From Methanobacteriota archaeon (GTDB taxonomy: Archaea; Thermoplasmatota; Poseidoniia; Poseidoniales; Thalassarchaeaceae), in the NCBI GenBank assembly GCA_014239955.1, contig JAAZXW010000004.1, forward strand, positions 1-64,000: DNA of 64,000 bases. The letters are read 5' to 3'. Positions 52,365-59,653 of the stretch are shown one piece after another; the first letter of the stretch is position 1; each line of letters starts with the position of its first letter. The translations under genes were made by a program, and so were the position numbers. The notes under the pieces are model-generated. The model was given only the letters and a program-made list of their open reading frames with translations, was not told the origin of the DNA and made no database searches.

Positions 52365-52745
52365 CTAATCATTCAGAACCCCAACCAACTCAGAAGCACC
52401 GCCATCGAGGTCACACTCCCAGATTGTATGGACCTTCCATCCCATCTCCATGAGAGCCTCTTCCTTCCTACTGTCTCGTTCGACGTTCTTGTCAAACTTC
52501 TGGCCCCAATAGTCGGAGTTCGACTTGGGAAGCCCAAGATTGCACCGTGGGCACCGGTGCCAGAAGCAGCCGTGAACGAACACAGCCAACTTCCTCCCTG
52601 GAAACGTTATGTCAGGCCTGCAGACGTAACGCCCCCCCTCCCCATCTATTCTCCAATGGAGTCGATAGCCAGGAAAACCAGCAGTTCGAAGAGCTCTTCT
52701 GACGAATATCTCAGGCTTCGTATTGGTGGACTTGTTCGCTATCAT
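52365..52745 (-). CDS. vsr: Very short patch repair endonuclease (Vsr)
   Basis: A 126-residue nuclease of the Vsr family, which nicks T:G mismatches arising from deamination of 5-methylcytosine. TKPEIFVRRALRTAGF, CRPDITFPGRKLAVFVHGC (with the catalytic Asp) and FWHRCPRCNLGLPKSNSDYW are family hallmarks, and WKVHTIWECDL is the C-terminal block. The frame is open to 52787; ATG 52745 gives the typical start. No DNA methyltransferase is in the window, so it is an orphan here. Confidence 0.92.
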   Translation of the reverse strand: MIANKSTNTKPEIFVRRALRTAGFPGYRLHWRIDGEGGRYVCRPDITFPGRKLAVFVHGCFWHRCPRCNLGLPKSNSDYWGQKFDKNVERDSRKEEALMEMGWKVHTIWECDLDGGASELVGVLND

Positions 52746-52811
52746 CACATTGTGAACGGCGGGAGAAGATGCGCTCGGGACCTCCATGGACGACCTCTCT
52801 AATCCTATTTC

Positions 52812-54521
52812 TTAGGGCAGAGGTCCTGCCCCGCTGACTTCCCTCAGCCAATCCATTGACGAGCGGTAGTCAGCATCAGCCGATAGATCGTCTTCGAGCA
52901 GTAGCGCATGGGCAGCATCCCATAGGGCCCTTAGTGCCGGGACCCAGTCACCACCCTTGTCACGGCTCTCTTCATCGAACCTCCACGCGTCTGACTCGGT
53001 TCTGTCATGCACAACGAGCCATGCCCAGCCCATTGCCGATTCTAGGCCTCTTCCTTTCCTTGTCATAGAAACGGTGGACGCAACTCCATCGTCCGTTGCC
53101 TTCCTGACTAGCCTGTCAGCAAATGACAGGGGGTCTGGCAGATCAGCGCTCGCCCAGGGGAGCCTATCCAGCCTCATTGCCGTGCTAAGTGAGTCGTTCA
53201 ATTCACGCAGGAAAGCCCCGAACCCCTGTTTTCTCTTCGCCTGGCGAGAGTGGATGCTCCCAGCCTCATCTCCACTCAGGTTGTACATCGTCTCCAGGAT
53301 AGCCATGCCGTGTTCTTCCCATAGGGAAACGAGCACCGGGTGGCAAGAGGACTCCTCGAGCCTGATCACCTTGTCCTCGAGGTTCAGGACCACTCCGTCC
53401 GACCTCACATGTACTCCTCCCTCGATGGAGTCGAGGATGCAAGACAGTGCTCTCCGCTCATCCTCGGTACCTCCCATGTGGTTTAGGAAACCGGTTCTGT
53501 CTTCCTCTGAGAACCAGTTGTTTCCGACTACGAATCCGTCGGAGATCGAGTTCAGTATGCTGGCCCTACATGTACGTGAAACCACACCGTCCTCGAGGGA
53601 CATCTTGAGCCACGTGCTCAGGACCTCTCCCAATCTCTCCATGCCCTCTTCTGGTAATGGCCTGTCCTCCGGCCATCCCTCTGGCTTCCACATCCAGGAA
53701 GCCTCGCAGACCTCCCCCAGTTTGTTTGGTGGCATCATCGAGACTGCTATGCTGCGAGCCAGGGGCTCATCGGTCTTCGCCAGAGCCGCTTGGGAGAGCC
53801 CGACCGTGGTCCCGTCCGAGAAATCCAGTTTGAGCCACCCCTCAGTGGTTTTAGAACCGGTGTTGACGATGTCCTCACTCAGGCCAGTAGACCACTTGCA
53901 AGTCCCTCCTTCCAGATCCACGGACGTGTTGCCGAGGGTCCAACTCACCCATTCGGGAGGAGGGGTTGGGTCGAAGCCGGTGAAGACGAACCCCCCGTCC
54001 CACGAGAAGAAGTACTGCCCGGCCTTGGCATGGTCATCCCACACTAGTAGCCTAAGTCTAGGGTGTTTGAAGTTCTGGATGCCGACCAGGTGCCCCGGCC
54101 GACCACTCCCCCTCTTCAGGTAGCTAGCGTTTCCATAGACGTCGCTCTTGAACACGGATACGGTGCTCAGGTCCTCTTCAGACGCCGCCAATAGGCTTCC
54201 AGCCAGCGAACGCGCGACGTCTCCGCCGCTCCTCTTTCCCATTCTCTTCTTGAGCCATCTGATGTCGTTCCTCTTCGAGGAGACAATTTCTAACTCTTTC
54301 AGAGTCAGGGCCATCGGGTCCTTCGAACCGAAGAGTGAGATCTTACCTAACTCCCCCACTATCTCAGGAAGAAACCCCTCTGGGTTATCGATAAGGGCCT
54401 CCAAACTCTTCTCCAGTCTTCTCTGGATCTCTTTCGATGCCTGTTTGATCCCCCTGACTCTCAACCTCTGCCTGCGGTTCTTGTCTCCGGGGAAACGGAC
54501 TTCTGCAGGTGGCTTGGCCAT
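52812..54521 (-). CDS. Conserved-looking 569-residue protein of unknown function
   Basis: A long soluble protein without signal peptide or membrane helix. The N-terminus is basic (KNRRQRLRVRGIKQASKEIQ), the middle has many Trp/Gly (WSTGLSEDIV, ASWMWKPEGWPEDRPLP), and the C-terminus is acidic (LLLEDDLSADADYRSS). A fragment, FSWDGGFVFTGFDP, suggests beta strands. No catalytic motif recognised. Codon use resembles neighbouring genes. It precedes vsr on the same strand with about 65 bases between them. A role in nucleic-acid handling is speculation. Confidence 0.7.
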   Translation of the reverse strand: MAKPPAEVRFPGDKNRRQRLRVRGIKQASKEIQRRLEKSLEALIDNPEGFLPEIVGELGKISLFGSKDPMALTLKELEIVSSKRNDIRWLKKRMGKRSGGDVARSLAGSLLAASEEDLSTVSVFKSDVYGNASYLKRGSGRPGHLVGIQNFKHPRLRLLVWDDHAKAGQYFFSWDGGFVFTGFDPTPPPEWVSWTLGNTSVDLEGGTCKWSTGLSEDIVNTGSKTTEGWLKLDFSDGTTVGLSQAALAKTDEPLARSIAVSMMPPNKLGEVCEASWMWKPEGWPEDRPLPEEGMERLGEVLSTWLKMSLEDGVVSRTCRASILNSISDGFVVGNNWFSEEDRTGFLNHMGGTEDERRALSCILDSIEGGVHVRSDGVVLNLEDKVIRLEESSCHPVLVSLWEEHGMAILETMYNLSGDEAGSIHSRQAKRKQGFGAFLRELNDSLSTAMRLDRLPWASADLPDPLSFADRLVRKATDDGVASTVSMTRKGRGLESAMGWAWLVVHDRTESDAWRFDEESRDKGGDWVPALRALWDAAHALLLEDDLSADADYRSSMDWLREVSGAGPLP

Positions 54522-54571
54522 GCTATCGAAACTCCCGAAACGAGACTCAGACTTGAGTTCGTCGGGCCACC

Positions 54572-55393
54572 CTATGACAAGTTCCTTCGACGGAAGGCAT
54601 CCTTCTCGTTATCGCTCATATTTGATGGGATAATCAGAGTGTGCACATAACCACCCTCGATATTAGAGACATCATCTAGGCTCCCGGACGACACCCTCTG
54701 GTTGCCCGTGCCAACGTCGCTCAACAGTATCCCATCCCACTTTCTCACTTCAACAGGGTCTCCTTTGGACGCACCTCCCTCTTCGTGCGCCCTTTCCGCC
54801 ATCCTATCTAGGATGGACACGGCTTGATCCGGCCTCATTGGTGTAGGCAAATCGAAACCCATGCCCGTCGGATCTAAGTCCAGGAGAACGAGAGTATGCA
54901 AACCATTACTACGATTCGACTCAATCATCTCGAGGGGGGAGGTAGCCAGATACTCGCCATAGGGGTAAGGTAGTGTGACTTGTCTCCCGAACTTGTACGA
55001 CTGCAACCCTGACAGGGAAACTGCTAGTGCCGTGGCGGACATCCCTGGGACCACTTCGAAACCCACTCCCTCCTCCATGCACCTCGCCTCCAGATCGATG
55101 TGAGTGGTTGCCTGCATCGGGTCCCCTACAATCAGAAGTGCCACGGCCTCTTCACGAGCCTCGTCCAACAGTCTCTCCGGGCTCTCGACAGATGGCCTCA
55201 TCAGCCTCTCCCAAGTCCCCAACACCTCCTCTAGCCGTTCCTCCTGATCAGATGGGAGAACCGCAGTGTAACCCTCCAGGTACCTCTTGCTGCAACCTCT
55301 TGCGATACTCTTGGCTCTCTCCGTAATGTGACCTAGGTCACCTGGGCCAATACCGATCAGCCACAGACCGGGAGACACGTCCTTGGATGCCAT
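54572..55393 (-). CDS. dph5: Diphthine synthase
   Basis: SAM-dependent methyltransferase of diphthamide synthesis on elongation factor 2. LWLIGIGPGDLGHITERA is the tetrapyrrole-methylase-like N-terminus, RYLEGYTAVLP and LLIVGDPMQATTHIDLEARC (GDP loop and ATTH) are the Dph5 hallmarks, and SYKFGRQVTLPYPYGEY is a second conserved block. 273 residues, as in other archaea. The ATG at 55393 follows a TTG codon. It implies a diphthamide-modified EF-2. Confidence 0.94.
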   Translation of the reverse strand: MASKDVSPGLWLIGIGPGDLGHITERAKSIARGCSKRYLEGYTAVLPSDQEERLEEVLGTWERLMRPSVESPERLLDEAREEAVALLIVGDPMQATTHIDLEARCMEEGVGFEVVPGMSATALAVSLSGLQSYKFGRQVTLPYPYGEYLATSPLEMIESNRSNGLHTLVLLDLDPTGMGFDLPTPMRPDQAVSILDRMAERAHEEGGASKGDPVEVRKWDGILLSDVGTGNQRVSSGSLDDVSNIEGGYVHTLIIPSNMSDNEKDAFRRRNLS

Positions 55394-55420
55394 CAAAACC
55401 CTCTCGTACTCTAACGCACA

Positions 55421-55954
55421 TCAATCTGATTGTGCGTAGAACTTCAGGCGAAACGATCCTTTCTGGCCCAACTTGATCCCAGAGTAGTACTCGTCCTTCC
55501 TTGAATCGAATGGGTCCATGGAGTAAACCAGGTCCTTGCTGTAAGTTTTGTACAGGTACTTCACCCACAGAAGCCCCCTATTACCTCCAGCAGAGAGGAA
55601 GTCTCCTCCCGAGACTCTCCCGATTTGTCCGAGAACTGCCTCCACATCTTTGGAGAACCCAAGCACTCCGGTTTCCATCACCACGAAAGAACCGTCCTCG
55701 AAGCGTTCCCAAGCCACCATGTCGTTGATGTCCATCCTAGTGCAGTCCTCACATCCGTTCAGATCAACCGTCACTTCGCCATGCTCACAGTTTGGGAACA
55801 TGCTAGACATGAATTGGAAGTAGTTTCCACTGCACGGGTCTCCGATTACCATCAGACTCTTCCCCTTCGCCCGAGCCATCTCTTTCGCAGCTCTGAACAG
55901 CCTCTTTGTTCGGAAGTAACGCCTAATCGGGGAAATCAGAACGCTCCGTATCAC
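55421..55954 (-). CDS. Unknown protein with possible Rossmann-like core
   Basis: About 177 residues. KSLMVIGDPCSGNYFQ followed by VTVDLNGCEDC looks like the start of a Rossmann fold (strand-loop-helix, then acidic end of strand 2), as in methyltransferases, but no complete SAM motif is present. Cysteines cluster (FPNCEHGEVTVDLNGCEDC). A GTG at 55954 with GGAGG at good spacing is preferred; the longer frame to 56005 begins with TTG and abuts the divergent gene. Function not assignable. Confidence 0.6.
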   Translation of the reverse strand: MIRSVLISPIRRYFRTKRLFRAAKEMARAKGKSLMVIGDPCSGNYFQFMSSMFPNCEHGEVTVDLNGCEDCTRMDINDMVAWERFEDGSFVVMETGVLGFSKDVEAVLGQIGRVSGGDFLSAGGNRGLLWVKYLYKTYSKDLVYSMDPFDSRKDEYYSGIKLGQKGSFRLKFYAQSD

Positions 55955-56009
55955 TGCCCTCTTGCCTCCGTCATTGTGAAGCGATGATGCCCACCGGCAC
56001 TTCAACGTG

Positions 56010-57182
56010 ATGCGCCATCTGAGGGTCCCGAATCGCGCTGTCGAGGAGAATTTGACCCTGCTAAGAGACAGGGGATGGCTAGCACCGGGGATGAGGGTGC
56101 TCTCTCACGAAGATGGCGAGCACAGGCTGGTCCCCCTGGATCCAGGCGCTCCGATTGAAATGCCCGCCCCATTCGATATCCACGAGACAGTCCTCCTCGA
56201 GGGATCGTTGGACAGCAGGGTGGACCCCAATTGGCGGAATCACCTCGCTTTGCTGGTAGGTGAGGAAGAGGTAGCGGCATTCGGGGAGGATTGGCCTTCT
56301 TCACACGAGTTCATTTCAGACATGATGATTGTCAGAATCGAGAACAATCTAGAGAAATACACTCCACAGATAGCCGAGGCGAAACTCCTCGCCCACCCCC
56401 ATATCAGGCTCGTGCTCAACGACGAAGGCGTCCAAGGAGAACTCAGGATTCGCGAGCTCACACCCATAGGTGCTAGGGTGGGAGGCGAGATTGTCACAGA
56501 CAACATCCCAGACTCGGTAGGCAGCACGCGGGTACTTGTTAGGGAGTCCGGCAGGGCCATTGCCTGCGATCCAAACAAGGCTTACTTCTCCACCAAGCTC
56601 CAGTCAGAGAGGCTAGAGACACTATCGCTCGCCAAGGAGTTACGACAACTACTCGACCGACCAATCAGCGTCTGCGATCCATTTTGTGGGGTGGGGCCGG
56701 CTCTTGCCACCCTTCTCGCTGAGCCGGATTTGATCGGGCACGCTCTGGCTTCTGACCTCAATCCAGAGGCAGTGAGGCTCCTCCTAGACAACCTTAGGAG
56801 GTGGGATCGCAGGAACTATCCATCAGAGCCTTTCCCAATTTCTAGAGTCTTTGAAGACAGAGTCATCGGAATTGCAGATGCTACCCAACTCTGTGAAGAC
56901 CACTCACTTGTTGGGTATTGGGATTTGGTCATAGTCAACCTCCCACATCGAACAATCGAACTCCTCCCCTCATTGGTGCCCCTCCTCAATCGCTCTAACC
57001 CTTCAATGATCAGGGGGCGGGTGATAGTTTCCGAGAGCGAGATTGGGGATGCCAATGAAGAGATTAAGCGTGCATTGCCAAACCTCATTCAGGGGCTCCC
57101 CGAACCTTCGCTCAGAATCAAGAGGGACTACAGCAGCACTCTCAGGTTATGCTCCTTCGAAGCTTGGATTTCTCCTGAATGA
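56010..57182 (+). CDS. trm5: tRNA (guanine37-N1)-methyltransferase Trm5-like
   Basis: About 390 residues. The C-terminal half is a class I SAM methyltransferase with VCDPFCGVGPALATLL (SAM loop), ASDLNPEAVRLLLDNLRR (acidic strand-2 end) and LVIVNLPHRTIELLP, the NLP motif of Trm5 and related enzymes. ACDPNKAYFSTKLQSER matches the conserved Trm5 segment. The N-terminal part has RIRELTPIGARVGGEI, also Trm5-like. m1G37 protects reading frame on the ribosome. ATG 56010 is preferred to the GTG at 56007. Could also be a related wyosine-pathway methyltransferase. Confidence 0.85.
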   Translation: MRHLRVPNRAVEENLTLLRDRGWLAPGMRVLSHEDGEHRLVPLDPGAPIEMPAPFDIHETVLLEGSLDSRVDPNWRNHLALLVGEEEVAAFGEDWPSSHEFISDMMIVRIENNLEKYTPQIAEAKLLAHPHIRLVLNDEGVQGELRIRELTPIGARVGGEIVTDNIPDSVGSTRVLVRESGRAIACDPNKAYFSTKLQSERLETLSLAKELRQLLDRPISVCDPFCGVGPALATLLAEPDLIGHALASDLNPEAVRLLLDNLRRWDRRNYPSEPFPISRVFEDRVIGIADATQLCEDHSLVGYWDLVIVNLPHRTIELLPSLVPLLNRSNPSMIRGRVIVSESEIGDANEEIKRALPNLIQGLPEPSLRIKRDYSSTLRLCSFEAWISPE

Positions 57183-57243
57183 TTTCGCACCATTCCTAGT
57201 AGCAGAATAAGTGAGGAAAAAGCCCTCTAGATGGGGGACTGAG

Positions 57244-57319
57244 TGGCGCCCCGACCGGGATTTGAACCCGGGTCGCAGCCTCGACAGGGCTGCATGATAG
57301 GCCACTACACTATCGGGGC
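57244..57319 (-). tRNA. tRNA-Asp (GTC), CCA encoded
   Basis: On the minus strand a complete cloverleaf: acceptor GCCCCGA pairs with TCGGGGC, anticodon stem CAGCC/GGCTG with loop CTGTCGA giving anticodon GTC, and T-arm CCGGG-TTCAAAT-CCCGG. The discriminator is G73, as expected for Asp, followed by an encoded CCA (57244-57246). The body is 57247-57319. It lies in a 216-base gap between Trm5 and the GMP synthase subunit; the remainder of that gap holds nothing I can assign. Confidence 0.96.
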
Positions 57320-57398
57320 CGGCCCTCTGTCGAGTTTGCCTCCCTTTTTCAAGGTTTGAGGGGGCATTATTGATGGCCCAGCCGCACACAGGCGCTGC

Positions 57399-57989
57399 AT
57401 GGGAGACGCTCGAGCCGTCATCGACGTCATCGATAATGGGGGCCAGTGGACACATAGAGAGTGGAGGATGCTACGTTACCTGGGCGTGGATACGCAGATT
57501 CTTCCAAACAATACTCCAATCAATGAGATTCGTGATCTCGATGGACTAATCTTGTCTGGGGGGGCGGCCCGGGTCGGCCTTACAGGGGAGTTGGGAAATT
57601 GTGCTGAATACCTCTCCTTGGAGGTGCCGATTCTCGGAATCTGCGCCGGACACCAGTTCATGGCCCGGCACTACGGGGGAGATGCGGGAGAGGCACCCAA
57701 GCCCGAATTCGGCGCTGCAACCATTTCCCTAGTGGACGGCGGGGGCCCCCTCTTCCAAGGAACTCCTCCCGAGCAGACCGTCTGGGAGAGTCATAACGAC
57801 GAGGTTACCGTGACTCCACCGGGCTTCATCGTGGTGGCCCAAAGCGAGTCCTGCGAGGTTCAAGCTATGCAGAACTCAGATCTGAACAGATTTGGACTTC
57901 AGTTCCATCCAGAGGTCAACGACACCGAGTTTGGATCAAACATCTTTGAGAACTTCGTTAGGATATGCAAATCTTCCGAATCCGCATAG
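57399..57989 (+). CDS. guaAA: GMP synthase glutamine amidotransferase subunit
   Basis: The separate amidotransferase subunit used by archaea, supplying ammonia for XMP to GMP. 196 residues. VIDVIDNGGQWTHRE is the N-terminal strand, VPILGICAGHQFMARHYGG contains the nucleophile Cys, and FGLQFHPEVNDT holds the His and Glu of the class I triad. The ATP-pyrophosphatase subunit is not in the window. Adds to the purine genes purL, purQ, apt and azgA. Confidence 0.93.
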   Translation: MGDARAVIDVIDNGGQWTHREWRMLRYLGVDTQILPNNTPINEIRDLDGLILSGGAARVGLTGELGNCAEYLSLEVPILGICAGHQFMARHYGGDAGEAPKPEFGAATISLVDGGGPLFQGTPPEQTVWESHNDEVTVTPPGFIVVAQSESCEVQAMQNSDLNRFGLQFHPEVNDTEFGSNIFENFVRICKSSESA

Positions 57990-57995
57990 GACAGG

Positions 57996-58295
57996 TTGAA
58001 GAAGGCCCGGCAGGTCGCCGGCTCGGTAGCAATGAAGGGCGATCAGAACATCCTACACAAGTGCAGGAACTGCAACAGAACCGATAAGAGGTCATACAAC
58101 CCTACCTCGGATGAGCAATGCAGCCATTGCAATTCCCCAATGGATCCACTCGAAATTCGCTATAAGTGCGTAAATTGCGGCCACATGGCTTGGGCGGAGG
58201 CCGGCTCAACGGGCAAGTCCTGCCACAAGTGCGGGTTTCGCATATTTGTCAAGCCCCGAAAGGACGGCATGGCCAAGGTCCTGAAGGCCGAGTGA
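57996..58295 (+). CDS. rpoP: RNA polymerase subunit P (Rpb12) with an extra N-terminal zinc ribbon
   Basis: A protein of 99 residues from TTG 57996, or 87 from ATG 58032. The C-terminal half (YKCVNCGHMAWAEAG then CHKCGFRIFVKPRKDGMAKV) has the RpoP/Rpb12 pattern KCxxCG...CxxCGxRIxxKPR. Archaeal RpoP is usually only about 45-50 residues; the additional upstream part has a second CRNCNRTDKRSY...CSHCNSPM ribbon. This makes a two-ribbon version. It lies 6 bases after guaAA and 40 bases before the clamp-loader gene. Confidence 0.8.
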   Translation: MKKARQVAGSVAMKGDQNILHKCRNCNRTDKRSYNPTSDEQCSHCNSPMDPLEIRYKCVNCGHMAWAEAGSTGKSCHKCGFRIFVKPRKDGMAKVLKAE

Positions 58296-58299
58296 CAAT

Positions 58300-58328
58300 C
58301 GCGGAGTTCAAGTCCCGCCTCTCCCCCA
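58300..58328 (+). other. Possible tRNA 3'-end remnant
   Basis: GTTCAAGTCCCGC followed by CTCTCCC and CCA resembles a tRNA T-arm with acceptor 3' strand and CCA end. No matching 5' half is found within the preceding coding sequence, and the T-stem has mismatches. It could be a fragment left by recombination or an attachment site, or chance. Low confidence. Confidence 0.25.
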
Positions 58329-58335
58329 TCAATCT

Positions 58336-59472
58336 ATGGCGAGTTGGCTCGAGACAGAGGCACCCACTAGGTTCGAAGAACTGGCGGTGCCGGAGGCGGT
58401 TCATCAGGCCCTCCTATCCACCAGCACTTCTGCTGACCCACCACACCTACTAATCACCGGTCCAGCCGGTGTCGGCAAGTCAGCATGCTGGAGGCTGTTC
58501 GCGAGACAGATACTCGGTCCGGGATGGAAGTCCACCACGCACATCCTCCAGGCTCGTGACCTAGTCAGGCAGAGGGGTGCCATGGCTACTTTCGAGGAGT
58601 TCCTCAGGCCAAGCGGCTCCGAAAAGGACACACTTGCAGGGAGGACCAGCCTAGATGCCTTCGACAGAGGCATTTCCACATCCCACTCCGAAGAGGTAGC
58701 TCCAGCAGGCTCAGAAGTGGAAGTCAAGGCCGGCGACATCCCGATTAGTCGTTTGATAGTCATAGAGGACGCCGACTACTTGGGGCACATTCGTCAGGCA
58801 TACCTCAGAAGGATGATGGAAACCGTGGGCGCAGCCTCTAGGTTCGTACTGATTGCCCGTGCCCCATCAAGAATCATCGATGCCCTCCGATCTCGTAGCC
58901 AGATGATCAGAATCCCCTCTACAAAAAGGGAAACCATCACTTCAACCCTATCTGATATTGCCAAGAGGAATAACTGCGAACCCGCCGATGGAGTCTTAGA
59001 AGATATCGCATACATCTCAGATGGAAACCTGAAGAAGGCCATTTTCACTCTCGAGCTACTTGACATCAGAGGACTTGCTTCGGACAGGTCATCGGTTCAC
59101 AAGATGGTTCAGGCATCAACTCTCCAAGCAGGTAGGAGGCTGGTGGAGTTGGCCATCAGGGGCAAGGTTGTGGAATGGAGGTGGGAAAACCGCGGAGGCC
59201 GGAACAAGAAAGTACTGTCGGGTGCAATGGCAGGGGTTGATGATCTCATGAACAACCATGGTCTTGATGCCACAGATCTCATCTCACAGATTCATGGTGT
59301 GATAGTGGGTAGGAGAATGAGTGTCCCGCAATCTCTCAGAGAGGAGATGCTCGATGCGTTATCGGAGTGCGATGTAGGGCTGCAAAGATCCACCTACCCC
59401 CGAATCCACTTTGAGAGGTTCCTACACCGAACTGCAATCGCAGGCAAGCACCACGGCTTGTCAATGTCATGA
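58336..59472 (+). CDS. Degenerate clamp-loader (RFC small-subunit-like) AAA+ protein
   Basis: A 378-residue RFC-type AAA+ protein. Walker A GPAGVGKS at residues 42-49, a Walker B-like LIVIEDAD at about 140-146 (order E-D-A-D rather than D-E-A-D), and SRIIDALRSRS at 178-188, where the normal SRC arginine-finger motif has Ser in place of Cys. GNLKKAIFTLELL corresponds to the sensor 2 region and the C-terminal collar is present. A stretch of about 50 residues (85-135) between Walker A and B is unusual. It may be a second clamp-loader subunit with reduced ATPase activity. The stop abuts the tRNA-Arg. Confidence 0.82.
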   Translation: MASWLETEAPTRFEELAVPEAVHQALLSTSTSADPPHLLITGPAGVGKSACWRLFARQILGPGWKSTTHILQARDLVRQRGAMATFEEFLRPSGSEKDTLAGRTSLDAFDRGISTSHSEEVAPAGSEVEVKAGDIPISRLIVIEDADYLGHIRQAYLRRMMETVGAASRFVLIARAPSRIIDALRSRSQMIRIPSTKRETITSTLSDIAKRNNCEPADGVLEDIAYISDGNLKKAIFTLELLDIRGLASDRSSVHKMVQASTLQAGRRLVELAIRGKVVEWRWENRGGRNKKVLSGAMAGVDDLMNNHGLDATDLISQIHGVIVGRRMSVPQSLREEMLDALSECDVGLQRSTYPRIHFERFLHRTAIAGKHHGLSMS

Positions 59473-59550
59473 TGGCGGGCGCGGCAGGATTCGAACCCGC
59501 GGTCCCCGGCTTAGGAGGCCGGTGCATTATCCAGGCTATGCTACACGCCC
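59473..59550 (-). tRNA. tRNA-Arg (CCT), CCA encoded
   Basis: Minus-strand cloverleaf: acceptor GGGCGTG pairs with CGCGCCC (one G-T pair), anticodon stem CCGGC/GCCGG with loop CTCCTAA giving anticodon CCT, T-arm GCGGG-TTCGAAT-CCTGC. Discriminator G73 followed by an encoded CCA (59473-59475). The body is 59476-59550. Its 3' end directly abuts the stop codon of the clamp-loader gene on the other strand. The gap to the next gene, about 100 bases, holds nothing else I can assign. Confidence 0.95.
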
Positions 59551-59653
59551 GCTCCCGCGAGCACGCCCGCTTGAAGAAATGTGCCCCGAAAAAACACACC
59601 ACAAACATCCTGTTATCCGATGCCATCAAGCGCAGAAAGCACCCCGAGAGAAC

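Noticed and set aside
59411-59653. Coding extension of the 488-residue membrane protein through tRNA-Arg
   Set aside because: The region is a complete tRNA on the other strand, so translation from 59411 is not credible.
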